Assembly: GCF_030546935.1 (NCBI RefSeq)
Contig: NZ_JAUOPH010000003.1
Span: forward strand, 248,001 to 312,000
DNA: 64,000 nucleotides
Direction: 5' to 3'
DNA from: Marinobacter sp. 2_MG-2023
Lineage (GTDB): Bacteria; Pseudomonadota; Gammaproteobacteria; Pseudomonadales; Oleiphilaceae
Position 1 is the first letter of the stretch. Every line of letters begins with the position of its first letter. Under the pieces are notes generated by a model that was not told the origin of the DNA, did no database searches, and saw only the letters and a list, made by a program, of their open reading frames with translations. Shown here one piece after another: positions 9,367 to 17,939 of the stretch. Position numbers and translations under genes: made by a program.

Positions 9367-10296
9367 ATGGCAGGTGTATTGGACAGTGTTAACCAGCGTA
9401 CGCAGCTGGTCGGGCAGAATCGCCTGGAGCTTCTTCTTTTTCGATTGCGGGGACGCCAGATTTACGGCATCAACGTGTTCAAGGTCAAAGAAGTACTCCA
9501 GTGCCCGAAGCTGTCATCCATACCCAACAGCCGGGCGGTTGTGCGTGGCGTGGCCCATACCCGGGGAGCGACCATCCCGGTTATAGATCTGGGTATGGCC
9601 ATCGGTTTGCCAGGGATTCCTCAGGAAGAATTGCCCAGCAGTTTCGTGATCATTACTGAGTACAATCGCAAGACGCAGGGGTTTCTGGTAACCGGAGTAG
9701 ACCGGATCCTGAACATGAACTGGGAAGATATTCTTCCTCCGCCCAAGGGGACGGGTAAGGATATCTACCTTACTGCAGTTACGAAGATAGATGATAAACT
9801 TGCTGAAATCATTGATGTAGAAAAGATTCTTTCAGAGGTTTCTCCGCTTCGGGAAGATGTTACTGAAGCAGTCCGGAACAAAAGCGCTGAACGAATTCCA
9901 GGGCATTTGCCGGTTCTGGTCGTTGATGACTCCTCTGTAGCGCGACGCCAGATTGAGCGATGCCTGACTGCGATCGGTATGGAAGTGATCACCCGGAATG
10001 ATGGTAAACAGGCACTTCAATACCTTAAAGAAATCACGGCGGACGGATCGACAGGAAAGGATCATCTTTCACTGATAATCTCCGATGTGGAAATGCCTGA
10101 AATGGATGGTTATACGTTGGTCACCCGGATCAAAAGCGATCCCGCACTCAACACGCTGTTTATTATGCTTCATACCTCGTTAAGCGGTGTTTTCAACAAG
10201 GCGATGGTGCAGAAGGTCGGGGCAGACGATTTTATGGCAAAATTCAGCCCCGATGAGCTCGCTGAACGAATCATGGAAATAGTTGACCAGAGCTGA
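9367..10296 (+). CDS. cheV: Chemotaxis coupling protein CheV (CheW plus receiver domain)
   Basis: Couples chemoreceptors to the CheA kinase, with a phosphorylatable receiver that tunes adaptation. The start at 9367 is chosen because AAGGAGAG lies 6 bases before it, giving 309 residues. The CheW-like domain covers about 15-165 (RQIYGINVFKVKEVLQ, RGVAHTRGATIPVIDL). The receiver domain follows (VLVVDDSSVARRQIE, phospho-acceptor Asp in LIISDVEMPEMDG). Next gene cheR is 42 bases downstream. Confidence 0.95.
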   Translation: MAGVLDSVNQRTQLVGQNRLELLLFRLRGRQIYGINVFKVKEVLQCPKLSSIPNSRAVVRGVAHTRGATIPVIDLGMAIGLPGIPQEELPSSFVIITEYNRKTQGFLVTGVDRILNMNWEDILPPPKGTGKDIYLTAVTKIDDKLAEIIDVEKILSEVSPLREDVTEAVRNKSAERIPGHLPVLVVDDSSVARRQIERCLTAIGMEVITRNDGKQALQYLKEITADGSTGKDHLSLIISDVEMPEMDGYTLVTRIKSDPALNTLFIMLHTSLSGVFNKAMVQKVGADDFMAKFSPDELAERIMEIVDQS

Positions 10297-10338
10297 CTCT
10301 ACTCATTTGTCGGGTAATTCATTCAGAACTGAGATGCA

Positions 10339-11166
10339 ATGAACGTAGAAATTACGCCACAGGAATATGAATCCTTCAAAACGTTCCTGCAGGATGCGTG
10401 TGGTATTTTGCTGGGTGACAACAAGCAATACCTTGTGAAAAGCCGGTTACGGCGGATTCTGGAAGAGAACGGGTTAAATTCTCTCGGAGAGTTGCTGGAG
10501 CGCTTGAAAAAACCGGGCCGGGCCAGCCTTAAAGAGTTGGTCATAGATGCGATGACCACCAATGAAACTCTCTGGTTCCGGGATAATCACCCATTTCGTA
10601 TTCTGCAGGAAAAGTTGTTTCCGGAATTTGCTGCGCGAACCTCTGTTGCACCCCTGCGGATTTGGTCTGCCGCCTGTTCTACAGGGCAAGAGCCGTATTC
10701 GGCCAGTATGATTGTCGATGAGTTCCGGCGCCAGAAGCCCGGCAAACTGCGTGATGTGAAAATCACCGCAACGGACATATCGAAAAGCGTACTCGAAGTC
10801 GCGCGCCGTGGTGAATACGAAATGATCGCCATTGGCCGGGGCCTGTCGCCTGAGCGCCAGAAACACTTTTTTACGCCTTCCTCAAGTGGTAGCTGGCAGA
10901 TACGGCCACAAATCAAAAGTATGGTTGAGTTCAAGGAACTGAACCTGCTTGAGCGTTATATGCTGGGTAAATTCGACATAGTGATGTGCCGCAACGTGCT
11001 GATCTATTTTTCTGCCGACCTGAAAAAAGACATACTGACCCGCATTCACGCCACCCTCAACCCGGGTGGTTACCTGATTCTTGGCGCCTCTGAGTCTCTC
11101 AACGGTTTGCCGGATCTCTATGAGATGGTGCAGTGTCATCCGGGGATTATTTACAGGAAAAAGTAA
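10339..11166 (+). CDS. cheR: Chemotaxis protein methyltransferase CheR
   Basis: Methylates glutamates on chemoreceptors using SAM. The 275-residue protein has the helical N-terminal CheR domain and then the Rossmann methyltransferase domain. Motifs include MTTNETLWFRD, IWSAACSTGQEPYS (SAM site), TATDIS, and the FDIVMCRNVLIYF segment typical of CheR. It forms an operon with cheV. No cheB follows, so the esterase must be elsewhere. Confidence 0.96.
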   Translation: MNVEITPQEYESFKTFLQDACGILLGDNKQYLVKSRLRRILEENGLNSLGELLERLKKPGRASLKELVIDAMTTNETLWFRDNHPFRILQEKLFPEFAARTSVAPLRIWSAACSTGQEPYSASMIVDEFRRQKPGKLRDVKITATDISKSVLEVARRGEYEMIAIGRGLSPERQKHFFTPSSSGSWQIRPQIKSMVEFKELNLLERYMLGKFDIVMCRNVLIYFSADLKKDILTRIHATLNPGGYLILGASESLNGLPDLYEMVQCHPGIIYRKK

Positions 11167-11169
11167 GCC

Positions 11170-12357
11170 ATGCCATTTAACGTATGGGTGCTTGTAGCGG
11201 CACAGGCTTTGGCCATGTGTACTGCGCCTTTTATTGTATTTATCGGAAGTATTCAGGGACGCCTACTGGCCTCAGCCCCCGAGTTCGCCACGTTACCTGT
11301 CGGCCTCGTGGTTGTGGGTACGGTTCTCGCCATAAAACCTGCTACCTGGTTGATGGAAAGGCTAGGGCGCAAGCGCGTGATGTTGCTTGGTGCGTTAATG
11401 GGCATCCTCGCTGGTATTCTCGGTGCACTGGCGTCCTGGCTCGGCCAGTTTCCGATGCTTTGTCTGGCTGCAGTAGTGGGAGGAACCGGGCTGGCGGTGG
11501 TGCATCAGTATCGCTTCGCGGCGATGGAATCCGTGCCAGATAACATGGCGGGCTCAGCTGCTGCCCGAGTGTTGCTTGGTGGGCTGGTTGCTGCGTGGCT
11601 CGGTCCTGAAGTAGCCACATTGGGCAACGGAGCCGGGGCAGAGCACCCGTTCCTTACCAGTTGGCTGGCTCTGGTGGGTGTTCAGTTTTTCGCATTGGTG
11701 ATACTCGGTGTGGGATACCAGGCAAAAGGCGAGCGGGTAAGAGAGACACACGCAGGTGGTGGCAGGCCCATGCGGGAAATCCTGGCCAACCCTCTGGTTT
11801 GGGTAGCTATTAGCGCTGCTGCTATTGGCTACGCTGTTATGAGCTTTATCATGACCGCAACGCCACTGAGCATGACTGAAATGGCTGGGCATGATCTGGA
11901 TGATGCCAAGCGGGTTATTCAGCTGCACATCATGGCCATGTATTTGCCATCGCTCATCAGTGGCTGGCTCACCCGGGTTTTAGGCATACCTCTGATGATG
12001 GCGGCAGGCCTGCTGGCCTATCTGGGATGCGTTGTACTGGCCGCCAGCGGTGTCAGTTTTCACCATTACCTATCTGCACTACTACTATTGGGTGTCGGAT
12101 GGAATTTCCTTTTTGTAGGTGGTACCACCTTGCTACCCCGCGGCTACACAGATGCTGAACGCTTCCGGGTTCAGGGGCTGAACGATATATTTGTATTTGG
12201 CTCGCAGGCTACTGCCGCCCTATCGGCTGGGGTTATCCTTTCCTGGCTGGGTTGGTCTTCGCTCGTAATGATCGCCGTGCCGTTTCTGGTAATCCATGGC
12301 GTGCTGATGACAGTCTGGTTAACCCGTAAAGAAGTAGGGGCCAGTGAGGCTTCGTAA
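11170..12357 (+). CDS. MFS transporter
   Basis: An inner-membrane transporter of 395 residues with about 12 predicted hydrophobic helices. The loop 2-3 signature ERLGRKRVMLLG is the classic MFS motif. It starts 3 bases after cheR, so read-through from the chemotaxis operon is possible, and it ends 12 bases before the LysR-type gene. Substrate cannot be told from sequence. The arrangement suggests that the downstream regulator controls it or senses its substrate. Confidence 0.88.
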   Translation: MPFNVWVLVAAQALAMCTAPFIVFIGSIQGRLLASAPEFATLPVGLVVVGTVLAIKPATWLMERLGRKRVMLLGALMGILAGILGALASWLGQFPMLCLAAVVGGTGLAVVHQYRFAAMESVPDNMAGSAAARVLLGGLVAAWLGPEVATLGNGAGAEHPFLTSWLALVGVQFFALVILGVGYQAKGERVRETHAGGGRPMREILANPLVWVAISAAAIGYAVMSFIMTATPLSMTEMAGHDLDDAKRVIQLHIMAMYLPSLISGWLTRVLGIPLMMAAGLLAYLGCVVLAASGVSFHHYLSALLLLGVGWNFLFVGGTTLLPRGYTDAERFRVQGLNDIFVFGSQATAALSAGVILSWLGWSSLVMIAVPFLVIHGVLMTVWLTRKEVGASEAS

Positions 12358-12369
12358 CTTGAGGCGTAT

Positions 12370-13293
12370 ATGGAGCAGCTTAACCTTCGCCATCTTTACT
12401 ATTTCTGGGTGATAAGCCGAGAAGGCTCGATTGCCCGCGCCAGCGACGTGCTGGATCTGGCGCCGCAAACCTTGAGTGGACAACTTGCGACCTTCGAAGC
12501 TTCTATTGGCGGTCGACTGTTTCTGCGGGAACGGCGAAAGCTCGTCCTGACAGATCTTGGCCGGCTGACACTTGGGTACGCCGACGATATTTTTGCTCTT
12601 ACAGGAGAGTTAACAGAAACCTTGCGATCGGGTCCCGCGGACCGCCCTCTGGCGTTATCGGCAGGTATCTCTGCCTCTATCCACAAGCTGATCGTCTATT
12701 ACCTTTTGCAGCCAGCTATGGCGATCAAACGACCGGTTCAGCTTGAATGCCAGACGGGCCGAACCCAGGGGCTGATTTTGAGTCTCAAGCGAAAAGAGCT
12801 GGATGTTGTCCTCACAGACCGCATGCCAGGAATACAGCAAGAAACTAATTTGACCGTTCACCCGATTGCCAACTCCAGTATCAGCCTCTTTGCCGCGCCG
12901 GCGCTGGCGCAAAGATTAAGACCCGGATTGCCGGAGTCACTGAACGGAGAGCCCTTTCTTGCCAATGCCACCGATGTGCCTTACTTCGACCGCCTTATGA
13001 ACTGGTTCCTTTTAAATGGGGTTCGCATGAATCTGGTGGCTCGAGTGGATGACAGTGCGTTGATTAAGGTCTTTGGGCATGAAGGCTTCGGTGTTTTTGC
13101 TGCACCTACCGTCATTCAGCACGAAGTCTGCCGGCAGTATGAAGTGGAACACCTCCTTGCTATTGATGACGTAACAGATGAGTTGTTCGCCATCACCCGT
13201 GGGAGCCGGCTAGATCACGAGGGCGTTCGGGCCATCTGCGAAGTACGCACAGATTTCAGGAATCCCAGAGATACATCGAAAAAAACGATGTGA
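12370..13293 (+). CDS. LysR-family regulator, NhaR-like
   Basis: A 307-residue regulator with an N-terminal winged helix (about 5-65) beginning NLRHLYYFWVISREGSIARA. The LYYFW motif and the PQTLSGQ helix are characteristic of NhaR, which activates the Na+/H+ antiporter gene nhaA in enterobacteria. The effector domain is also collinear with NhaR (ALIKVFGHEGFGVFAAPT). No nhaA lies beside it; the partner is the MFS transporter 12 bases upstream. Function as a sodium or pH sensor is therefore only a possibility. Confidence 0.82.
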   Translation: MEQLNLRHLYYFWVISREGSIARASDVLDLAPQTLSGQLATFEASIGGRLFLRERRKLVLTDLGRLTLGYADDIFALTGELTETLRSGPADRPLALSAGISASIHKLIVYYLLQPAMAIKRPVQLECQTGRTQGLILSLKRKELDVVLTDRMPGIQQETNLTVHPIANSSISLFAAPALAQRLRPGLPESLNGEPFLANATDVPYFDRLMNWFLLNGVRMNLVARVDDSALIKVFGHEGFGVFAAPTVIQHEVCRQYEVEHLLAIDDVTDELFAITRGSRLDHEGVRAICEVRTDFRNPRDTSKKTM

Positions 13294-13379
13294 ATTGATT
13301 ATAAAACATTATTTTATCGAGCTTTAAATGTGGCCACTATGGAGGTGTAAAAGGCAGTAGCCCAAAAGGAGAGGCCACC

Positions 13380-13730
13380 ATGAAAACTATCCACAAATTC
13401 CGCATTGAACCGGGTAAAGAGCCAACCACCCTATCGCTTACCGAAGGTTACCGAGTAGTTCGTTGCGAGTACCTTATACCCGATAAAGCCGTTTACCTTT
13501 GGGTGGAACAGCCACTGAACGTGGGAGCCCCTGTATTGAAGCGGCAGTTCCGTGTCGCCTTTTCCGGGGAGCCTGTGCCCAGGGACTTTGAATATATAGA
13601 TACCGCACTTGATCAGTTCGGCCCAGAGGCGTACCACGTATTCGCAGTGCCGGCAGAAAACCAGGCAGATGGTGTGGAACCTGAGAACGATAGTCTTGTT
13701 AACCAGCCTCTTGCAGCCTCGGACTGGTGA
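13380..13730 (+). CDS. Small DUF7352-like protein
   Basis: A 116-residue protein beginning MKTIHKFRIEPGK, with LSLTEGYRVVRCEYL and YLWVEQPLN. This beta-rich pattern is like the DUF7352 family that is common in phages and mobile elements; function unknown. AAAAGGAGAGGCC just upstream is a strong ribosome site. The gene has its own terminator. The 86 bases upstream are AT-rich and include the inverted repeat ATAAAA/TTTTAT, likely holding a promoter I cannot place exactly. Confidence 0.7.
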   Translation: MKTIHKFRIEPGKEPTTLSLTEGYRVVRCEYLIPDKAVYLWVEQPLNVGAPVLKRQFRVAFSGEPVPRDFEYIDTALDQFGPEAYHVFAVPAENQADGVEPENDSLVNQPLAASDW

Positions 13731-13760
13731 AGACTCTTGGCACTCGTGTAACCCCAACTT

Positions 13761-13786
13761 AAAGGGCCCTTAGGGGCTCTTTTTTT
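13761..13786 (+). terminator. Rho-independent terminator
   Basis: AAAGGGCCC, a 4-base loop, then GGGCTCTTT with one G-T pair, followed by a run of T. It ends the 13380-13730 gene. Confidence 0.85.
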
Positions 13787-13855
13787 CTCTTTGTGTAATC
13801 GTTGCGTAGAATCATTGTCTCGTGCCCCTATTCGTTTACATACAGAGAGAGTTCC

Positions 13856-14401
13856 ATGGCATTTTCACGCAATCATCTGAAGCTTCTGGCTCTTGCGCCA
13901 CTATTTTTGTTAGTCGCAGCTTGTACCGGCGTGCCGCAAGGTATACAGCCCGTAACCGGGCTTGATACGGAAAAATTCCTGGGGGAGTGGTATGAAATTG
14001 CCCGCCTTGATCACTCGTTCGAGGAAGGGCTCAGCCAGGTAACGGCCGAGTACGAATTGCAGGATGATGGCAGCATCAAGGTGATTAATCGCGGGTTCGA
14101 TGCGGAGGCTGGCGAATGGAGTCTTGCTGAGGGCAGGGCGGTGTTCGTGGGTGATGAGACCACTGGACATCTCAAAGTATCGTTCTTTGGCCCGTTTTAC
14201 GCATCTTACGTTATCTTCGAGCTGGACCAGGATGGGTATCAGTATGCTTATGTCACTGGCTACGACCGGGACTATCTATGGTTCCTCTCACGCACACCTG
14301 AAGTCAGTGAAGAAGCGATGGCCCGTTTCCGACGGGCGGCTGTTGAGGCGGGCTTTGATCTGGACGAGCTCATTGTGGTGGATCACCGCCCTGTTGAGTA
14401 G
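13856..14401 (+). CDS. blc: Outer-membrane lipoprotein lipocalin (Blc family)
   Basis: Bacterial lipocalins bind fatty acids or lysophospholipids at the outer membrane and are stress-induced. The ATG at 13856 follows GAGAGAG and gives 181 residues; an upstream in-frame start at 13802 would disrupt the signal peptide. The signal ends in the lipobox LVAAC. The lipocalin signature FLGEWYEIARLDHSFEEG follows, with later strands YAYVTGYDRDYLWFLSRTP. Monocistronic, with the terminator of the previous gene just upstream. Confidence 0.93.
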   Translation: MAFSRNHLKLLALAPLFLLVAACTGVPQGIQPVTGLDTEKFLGEWYEIARLDHSFEEGLSQVTAEYELQDDGSIKVINRGFDAEAGEWSLAEGRAVFVGDETTGHLKVSFFGPFYASYVIFELDQDGYQYAYVTGYDRDYLWFLSRTPEVSEEAMARFRRAAVEAGFDLDELIVVDHRPVE

Positions 14402-14408
14402 GTCTCGG

Positions 14409-15059
14409 TCAGAAAGGTAAGTGGCCGGTTTTAACCCAGATAATGGTCTCTTGCTCCACAAATGGGTGATGCTGACTCAAGTGAGGGCTTCTTATCCAGG
14501 AGCCTTCCGGGTAGCGGCCGTGCTCATCGCAGAACTCCCCTGAGAGCACGAAGATCTCTTCACCACCAAAATGCCGATGGGGCTGAAAAACCTCATTGGC
14601 AGGCCATTTTACCAGGGCTACATGTTCGTGTTCGAATTCATGCAGTGGCATCACCTCAAGTCCGCCGATTCCAGGTAACCAGCCTTTGCTCCGGGTATCA
14701 ATCTGAACGGTGGCTTTATCGCGATCATTGAACTGGTGTAGCTTTACCAGCAGCGTGCAGCCATCCTTGCTGAACGGTGCGTGACCACTTCCAGGTGGAT
14801 TTCGCAGATAGGTGCCGGCCGGGTAATCACCGTTTTCGTCCGAAAAGACACCCTCCAGGACCAGTATCTCTTCGCCAAGGGGGTGTTCGTGCCTCTTGAA
14901 TGAGGCACCAGGCTCGTACCGCACAACGCTGGTGGCATGGCCGCGCTCAGCTTCTTCTCTGGCCAGAGGTTTCCTTAGAACACCGCCCGCAGGGCTGGGG
15001 ACCCACTCCTGCTCACTGGTGCGGACAACAACCCTGCTGCCAAAATCCATGTTCAGCAT
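14409..15059 (-). CDS. Double-cupin protein, ChrR-like
   Basis: Two successive cupin domains, each with the metal-binding His pattern (FKRHEHPLGEEILVLEGVF and FQPHRHFGGEEIFVLSGEF). This matches the ChrR-type cupin found in anti-sigma factors and in stand-alone proteins. The zinc-binding anti-sigma N-terminal domain is absent, so this is probably an enzyme or sensor of unknown substrate. Start 15059 is chosen for the TTAGGAGG 6 bases upstream. Length 216 residues. Confidence 0.82.
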   Translation of the reverse strand: MLNMDFGSRVVVRTSEQEWVPSPAGGVLRKPLAREEAERGHATSVVRYEPGASFKRHEHPLGEEILVLEGVFSDENGDYPAGTYLRNPPGSGHAPFSKDGCTLLVKLHQFNDRDKATVQIDTRSKGWLPGIGGLEVMPLHEFEHEHVALVKWPANEVFQPHRHFGGEEIFVLSGEFCDEHGRYPEGSWIRSPHLSQHHPFVEQETIIWVKTGHLPF

Positions 15060-15130
15060 TGTGTGCCTCCTAAATAAAGTCGAGATGTCCTTTACGGTAC
15101 CAAGCAACGAATGGATGAATGGGCTAACCG

Positions 15131-15661
15131 CTACTTGATCAACGCTTGTACATCACGAAATGCAGAGTGTTTGCAGTGTCGCATCCACTCAAATGCCACC
15201 ATTTCTACGGTAACAATACGTGCACCACTGCTACTGAGTCGATCAAGGGCAACATCCCGGTCAAATTCATTGCGCGAGCCGGTCGCATCCGCAACCACCC
15301 ACACCTTGTAGCCTGCATCGATCAGGCTTAGCGCCGTTTGCATCATACATACATGGGTTTCGCAGCCCGCAATAATAATGTGTTGTCGGCCTTCCGGGAG
15401 ATTCTCAACCAGCCCGTCCGGGCAGGCATCAAAGTGGTATTTGGCGATAGTTTGGTCGCAAAGCTCTTTGACGATCTCTGCATTAGGCCCCAGCTTTTCA
15501 GGCAGCTGCTCGGTGGCCAGCACGGGTATTTCCAGAAGCCCTGCAATTGTAGCGAGGGTTGTGCAACGGTCGATTACCTCAGCGCCGTACGCAATCGCGG
15601 GCATCAGCTTTTCCTGGACATCTATCAGTAGCAGAGTCGATTGTTCCGATTTCATGAGCAT
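15131..15661 (-). CDS. Isochorismatase-like cysteine hydrolase
   Basis: A 176-residue member of the YcaC/nicotinamidase-like fold. Probable catalytic triad: Asp14 (LLIDVQ), Lys74 (AKYHF) and Cys100 (IIIAGCETHVC). GGAGG lies 6 bases before the first ATG; a second ATG two codons later is also possible. Substrate is unknown; related proteins hydrolyse amides or N-formyl compounds. It lies 71 bases upstream of the double-cupin gene on the same strand, and the two may be one unit. Confidence 0.88.
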   Translation of the reverse strand: MLMKSEQSTLLLIDVQEKLMPAIAYGAEVIDRCTTLATIAGLLEIPVLATEQLPEKLGPNAEIVKELCDQTIAKYHFDACPDGLVENLPEGRQHIIIAGCETHVCMMQTALSLIDAGYKVWVVADATGSRNEFDRDVALDRLSSSGARIVTVEMVAFEWMRHCKHSAFRDVQALIK

Positions 15662-15871
15662 TGAAGGCCTCCAGGCTTTATCAATATGCTAAGTAGAGTG
15701 GGTTGCCATAGTACCCCTAGCCAAGGGCGCCGAATACCATACACATGATTATTGGCGTAAACGGTAAATTTTACCTCGATATAGCGTAAGAGAGTTGCCA
15801 AGCGCCGCCAAAACCATTAAAGTTTGCGCCCTCAAATGAGCGACAACATAGCTGATTTGAAACAGGTTATT

Positions 15872-15962
15872 GGAGAGGTGGCCGAGTGGCTGAAGGCGCA
15901 CGCCTGGAAAGTGTGTAAACGTTAATAGCGTTTCGAGGGTTCGAATCCCTCTCTCTCCGCCA
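15872..15962 (+). tRNA. tRNA-Ser (anticodon GGA)
   Basis: A 91-base class II tRNA with acceptor stem GGAGAGG pairing to the 3' end, an extended variable arm (AGTGTGTAAACGTTAATAGC region), the T-loop GGTTCGAATCC and an encoded CCA end. Anticodon GGA at 15906-15908 reads UCC/UCU. Confidence 0.97.
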
Positions 15963-15965
15963 ATT

Positions 15966-16003
15966 AAAAACCCCGACTTTCATTTGGAAAGTCGGGGTTT
16001 TTT
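15966..16003 (+). terminator. Rho-independent terminator of tRNA-Ser
   Basis: AAAAACCCCGACTTT, a 7-base loop, then AAAGTCGGGGTTTTTT. A near-perfect 15-bp stem ending in a T-run, starting 4 bases after the tRNA. Confidence 0.95.
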
Positions 16004-16156
16004 CGTTTAGGTGCAGCATCAGTCGCCCCCAGGCTGGCCGTTTCTTGGTTCTGCCAAATGTAAAATCTTTCCGCTTTACCTATGTGTACTCACTGTTGCA
16101 ACCAAACTGTCATATTCCTGACATATCCTCAAAATGCCAATTTTATGAGGTAATTC

Positions 16157-17776
16157 ATGTCTATACATCTTACCGTCCGTCAGCGCTTGTTTGTATTTTC
16201 CGGGTTTTGTTTAGTTGCACTTGCCGGCCTGGGATTGCTGTCGATGACAGTCGTTGATGAGGCTGAGGAAGCCACAGGTAGGCTTGTTCAAGAGCAAATG
16301 TCGGATGTCTGGTTGCTGACTGATCTTGATCGCAGCCACCGCCAAATCCAGGACCTTGCCTTCAAAATTAAGGCCCAGTTGTTGCTGTGGGACGAGATCA
16401 ACGCAGAGTTTAAGGAAAACTCAGCAGCGATAAAGGGGCAGTGGCAGTCGGCGCTTGATAACCCACGCTTACAAGGTTGGGCAGAGGCGAACATGGAGGC
16501 TCATTATGCAATTCTGGAACTGCTCGAGGCTCTGAAAGAACCCATTGATGCAAAGAGCTACTACTCCGTTGGCCAAGTTGTTGATTTTCATCTTTATCAA
16601 GCACTTGATCCAATTCTTGCTGAGATCGAAGCCAAGCTCTCTGCAGGCCGCCAGCAATCCGATGAAGGAGCCATCTCACTGATTGATTTTCTCGAACAAC
16701 AACAGAATTTGTTAATTCTGGGTTCGCTTGTCGTTTTGATTGGTGTTTTGCTGCTGACGTTCTGGTTACGTCGCACGGTAACCACAAGACTTCAGTTGAT
16801 TGCGGAGTGCCTCCGCTCAATGGAAGCCGCCTCAGACCTTTCTAAATCACTACCTGTTTCAGGACGCGATGAAGTAACTGCAGTGGCAATGGCGATCAAC
16901 GGATTGATTGAAAAATTCAAGTTGTTCGTGGATGACGTCACGGGTGCGGCGATGGCTCTGCAGCAGCGTTCGGCCAATCTGGACGAGCAGGCCGATGCAG
17001 TGAAGGCCTCATCGCAGCGCACCAACCTGCAGATCCATGAAGTGGTTTCGTCAATGGGCGCGATTACCCATAGCGCTAGCCAGATTGAGCAAACGGCTCA
17101 GAACTCCAGAGCGCAGGTTAGTGGTGCCGTGAAGGGTAACGATGATGTTCAGAACCAGCTGCGAGAGAGCGAGCATGCAGCAGAACACGCAGTTGAGGTG
17201 ATCAATCGCGTTGCCGAGGCGATTGAAGCGCTTCGCGGGTCCAGTGTAAAGATCGAACAGGTTATTGGTGTGATCGCGGACATCGCTGAGCAGACAAACC
17301 TTCTCGCACTGAACGCAGCCATTGAGGCGGCCCGTGCAGGAGAGCAGGGCAGAGGCTTCGCCGTTGTTGCCGATGAAGTGCGAAACCTGTCACGACGAAC
17401 AGGTGAATCCACTAACCAGATCCGTCAGTGGGTTAATGAGTTGGTGGCTCAGGTTGATAGCGCCCATGGCCTGCTCGATGAAACCCGTACAGCCGGTGAT
17501 ACAAGTCGCGATACGCTGGAAACACTCAAAACGCACCTTGTAGCCCTCGAACAAACCTTTGATGACCTCAGCCATTTTTCCAATGAAGTAGATGAGGCGA
17601 TTCTCGTTCAGCGTGATGAAATTGGCCGTGTGGGCCGGCATGTGGATGCGCTCGGAGAAAGTTCACAGGGATTGGATCAACATATTGGCAAAACCAAGAC
17701 GGTGAGTGAACAGTTGCAGGGGCAGTCGGAATCGCTGAGAGCGCTTATTGCCCGTTTCCAGATTCAAGGTGAATAA
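16157..17776 (+). CDS. Methyl-accepting chemotaxis protein
   Basis: An inner-membrane chemoreceptor of 539 residues. TM1 is at about 10-30; a periplasmic sensor of about 150 residues (helical, no family I recognise) follows; TM2 is about 184-207 ([21 protein letters not shown] region). A HAMP domain comes next. The signalling domain holds the conserved hairpin tip [20 protein letters not shown] and [17 protein letters not shown]. It ends without a CheR/CheB-binding pentapeptide. The 153-base leader holds no clear sigma-28 promoter. Confidence 0.95.
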   Translation: MSIHLTVRQRLFVFSGFCLVALAGLGLLSMTVVDEAEEATGRLVQEQMSDVWLLTDLDRSHRQIQDLAFKIKAQLLLWDEINAEFKENSAAIKGQWQSALDNPRLQGWAEANMEAHYAILELLEALKEPIDAKSYYSVGQVVDFHLYQALDPILAEIEAKLSAGRQQSDEGAISLIDFLEQQQNLLILGSLVVLIGVLLLTFWLRRTVTTRLQLIAECLRSMEAASDLSKSLPVSGRDEVTAVAMAINGLIEKFKLFVDDVTGAAMALQQRSANLDEQADAVKASSQRTNLQIHEVVSSMGAITHSASQIEQTAQNSRAQVSGAVKGNDDVQNQLRESEHAAEHAVEVINRVAEAIEALRGSSVKIEQVIGVIADIAEQTNLLALNAAIEAARAGEQGRGFAVVADEVRNLSRRTGESTNQIRQWVNELVAQVDSAHGLLDETRTAGDTSRDTLETLKTHLVALEQTFDDLSHFSNEVDEAILVQRDEIGRVGRHVDALGESSQGLDQHIGKTKTVSEQLQGQSESLRALIARFQIQGE

Positions 17777-17939
17777 GACCGTAAGGCGGGCACGCTGTAC
17801 GGGGCTCCCGCCGACCTACACTTCCCATGATTTGACAAATTTTTGATACCTTTTTGACCCGCCATTGACGTGGTCCCTTCTATTCTGCACTTCGGTTAAT
17901 AAGTCGCCTGAGGCGAAGCTTCTTACACAGAGTGCAGAT

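Noticed and set aside
16040..16060. Sigma-54-like TGGC...TTGG upstream of the chemoreceptor
   Set aside because: The essential -12 GC is GT, and no sigma-28 alternative was found either.
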